Assembly (NCBI GenBank): GCA_026985975.1
Contig: JALSPL010000478.1
Location: 1 to 7,574, forward strand
Source: Anaerolineae bacterium
Lineage (GTDB): Bacteria; Chloroflexota; Anaerolineae; J102
DNA: 7,574 nucleotides
Direction of reading: 5' to 3'
Shown: one piece after another, positions 6,687 through 7,574 of the stretch
Position numbering within the stretch: position 1 is the first letter of the stretch
Layout of the letters: each line of letters opens with the position of its first letter
Program-made: the position numbers and the translations under genes
Notes under the pieces: model-generated
What the model saw: only the letters and a program-made list of their open reading frames with translations
The model's database searches: none
What the model was told of the DNA's origin: nothing

Positions 6687-7574
6687 ATGCTACGCACCAT
6701 CCTGGCCATCATCGGCATCATTGTAGCGGGAGCGATTCTGTACTTCGTCTTTTTCCAGCATCGCGTCAATCCCTCCATTCAAAGTCGCACTACGACGCCG
6801 TTGAATATCGATTTGCAGGATATCAAGCCCGAACACTGGCAGCCTATCGGAAAAAAGGGGCTCGTCCAGATCAGTGTGGATGGTGACAAGGACATCGAGT
6901 GGCTGTTTCTTTATCGCGACGATGGCGATACCGGTCAGATCGGCGGCGTCATCTACGACGCCCAAAATCAGCCCAAAGGCGTTTCAAGCATGAGCGCTGC
7001 TCAGCAGGCTCCCGCTTATCTGATCCCCTATCGGCTGATGCCCGACTATACGGCCAACAAGAGTCATGGCTATCTGGGAGATGAGAGCGTCCTTTATCAG
7101 ACCGTTTTTTCCAGATCCGCTGACGAGTCTGCGGAGGCGCAGCCTGCATCCGGCGCTGTGCTCAAAGGCGATCATCTGCAAGTGCGCGGCATCCGCCACG
7201 GCTTCACCAATCGTTTCTCCATCTTTTGGTGGCTGAATGCACAAAAGGGCTATGGCGGCGCTCTGGCTTACACGCCGGGCTGGTTCAGTCTGAACCAAAA
7301 CGATCCGGCTGACTGGAAGCTGTGGGATGAGGGCGTCGATGGCAAAAAACAGCTTATCACCGAGCTTTGGGCCTGGGAGCCGCAGATGGATCGCTCCAAC
7401 ATCTGTCGGCGCGTGAACTGGAAACTGACGGGGGATCCGCAGCAGGAGACCCGGCGTTTCGCAGGCGATTACGAAAACAGCGATCTGGTGTTCTGCCGGG
7501 GCGCTCGCCCCGCCGAACCCGCCTTCCCCGAAGCTCAGGTGTTGGCCTATTTGCTGGATAAGGACCCCAAGCGC
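6687..7574 (+). CDS. Membrane-anchored protein of unknown function, 5' part only
   Basis: The frame is open from ATG 6687 to the right edge, giving 296 residues with the C-terminus missing. Residues 4-23 form one strongly hydrophobic helix after a short MLR start, and no clear signal-peptidase site (AxA) or lipobox follows. This suggests an N-terminal anchor with the rest outside the cytoplasm. The remainder is soluble, beta-leaning and rich in Trp and Tyr, with a conspicuous segment at 65-93 including WLFLYRDDG and IGGVIYDAQ, a WW pair at 181-182 and a Trp-rich stretch at 210-230. Two cysteines (240, 270) could form a disulfide. I do not recognise a named family; it resembles conserved hypothetical proteins I associate with Chloroflexota, which is a weak recollection. 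It begins 18 bases after the lon stop with a good ribosome-binding site, so it is probably co-transcribed with lon. Codon use resembles its neighbours and nothing suggests recent transfer. Confidence 0.85.
   Translation, partial: MLRTILAIIGIIVAGAILYFVFFQHRVNPSIQSRTTTPLNIDLQDIKPEHWQPIGKKGLVQISVDGDKDIEWLFLYRDDGDTGQIGGVIYDAQNQPKGVSSMSAAQQAPAYLIPYRLMPDYTANKSHGYLGDESVLYQTVFSRSADESAEAQPASGAVLKGDHLQVRGIRHGFTNRFSIFWWLNAQKGYGGALAYTPGWFSLNQNDPADWKLWDEGVDGKKQLITELWAWEPQMDRSNICRRVNWKLTGDPQQETRRFAGDYENSDLVFCRGARPAEPAFPEAQVLAYLLDKDPKR

Noticed and set aside
2..7574. Dedicated defence, mobile-element or biosynthetic system
   Set aside because: No transposase, integrase, toxin, nuclease, CRISPR repeat or biosynthetic core gene is present; the central genes are standard housekeeping functions with intact motifs.

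Overview
The window carries five genes, all on the + strand, in GC-rich, tightly packed DNA. In order they are: the 3' end of a large gene for a probable secreted or surface beta-sandwich protein (2-1825); a compact iron-sulfur type uracil-DNA glycosylase (1929-2534); folC, folylpolyglutamate/dihydrofolate synthase (2685-4091); lon, the ATP-dependent LonA protease (4188-6668); and the 5' part of a gene for an unrecognised membrane-anchored protein that runs off the right edge (6687-7574). No rRNA, tRNA, CRISPR array, IS element or phage gene was seen, and no gap between genes exceeds about 150 bases.

The source is a bacterium. The style of the Lon and FolC proteins, the glycosylase subtype, the Ala/Pro/Thr-rich linkers in the exported protein and the high GC content together suggest Chloroflexota (Anaerolineae/Caldilineae-like). 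This is an inference from sequence style; no marker gene in the window fixes the taxonomy.

Layout: the first gene ends at a strong intrinsic terminator (12-bp perfect stem plus a T-rich tract, 1863-1898), so the glycosylase probably starts a new transcript. A 150-base gap before folC holds a promoter-like pair, an 8-bp inverted repeat and a cluster of short GTGAA-type repeats with their inverted copies. The 96-base gap before lon has no clear terminator but contains a small imperfect hairpin. Only 18 bases separate lon from the last gene, which has the one clear Shine-Dalgarno sequence in the window, so those two are probably co-transcribed.

The middle three genes are housekeeping functions: base-excision repair, folate polyglutamylation and protein quality control. 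They share no pathway, and the grouping looks like ordinary gene order rather than a dedicated system. The parts least explained by known families are the two flanking exported proteins and the repeat-rich gap before folC. I found no convincing evidence of a new defence, mobile or biosynthetic system.
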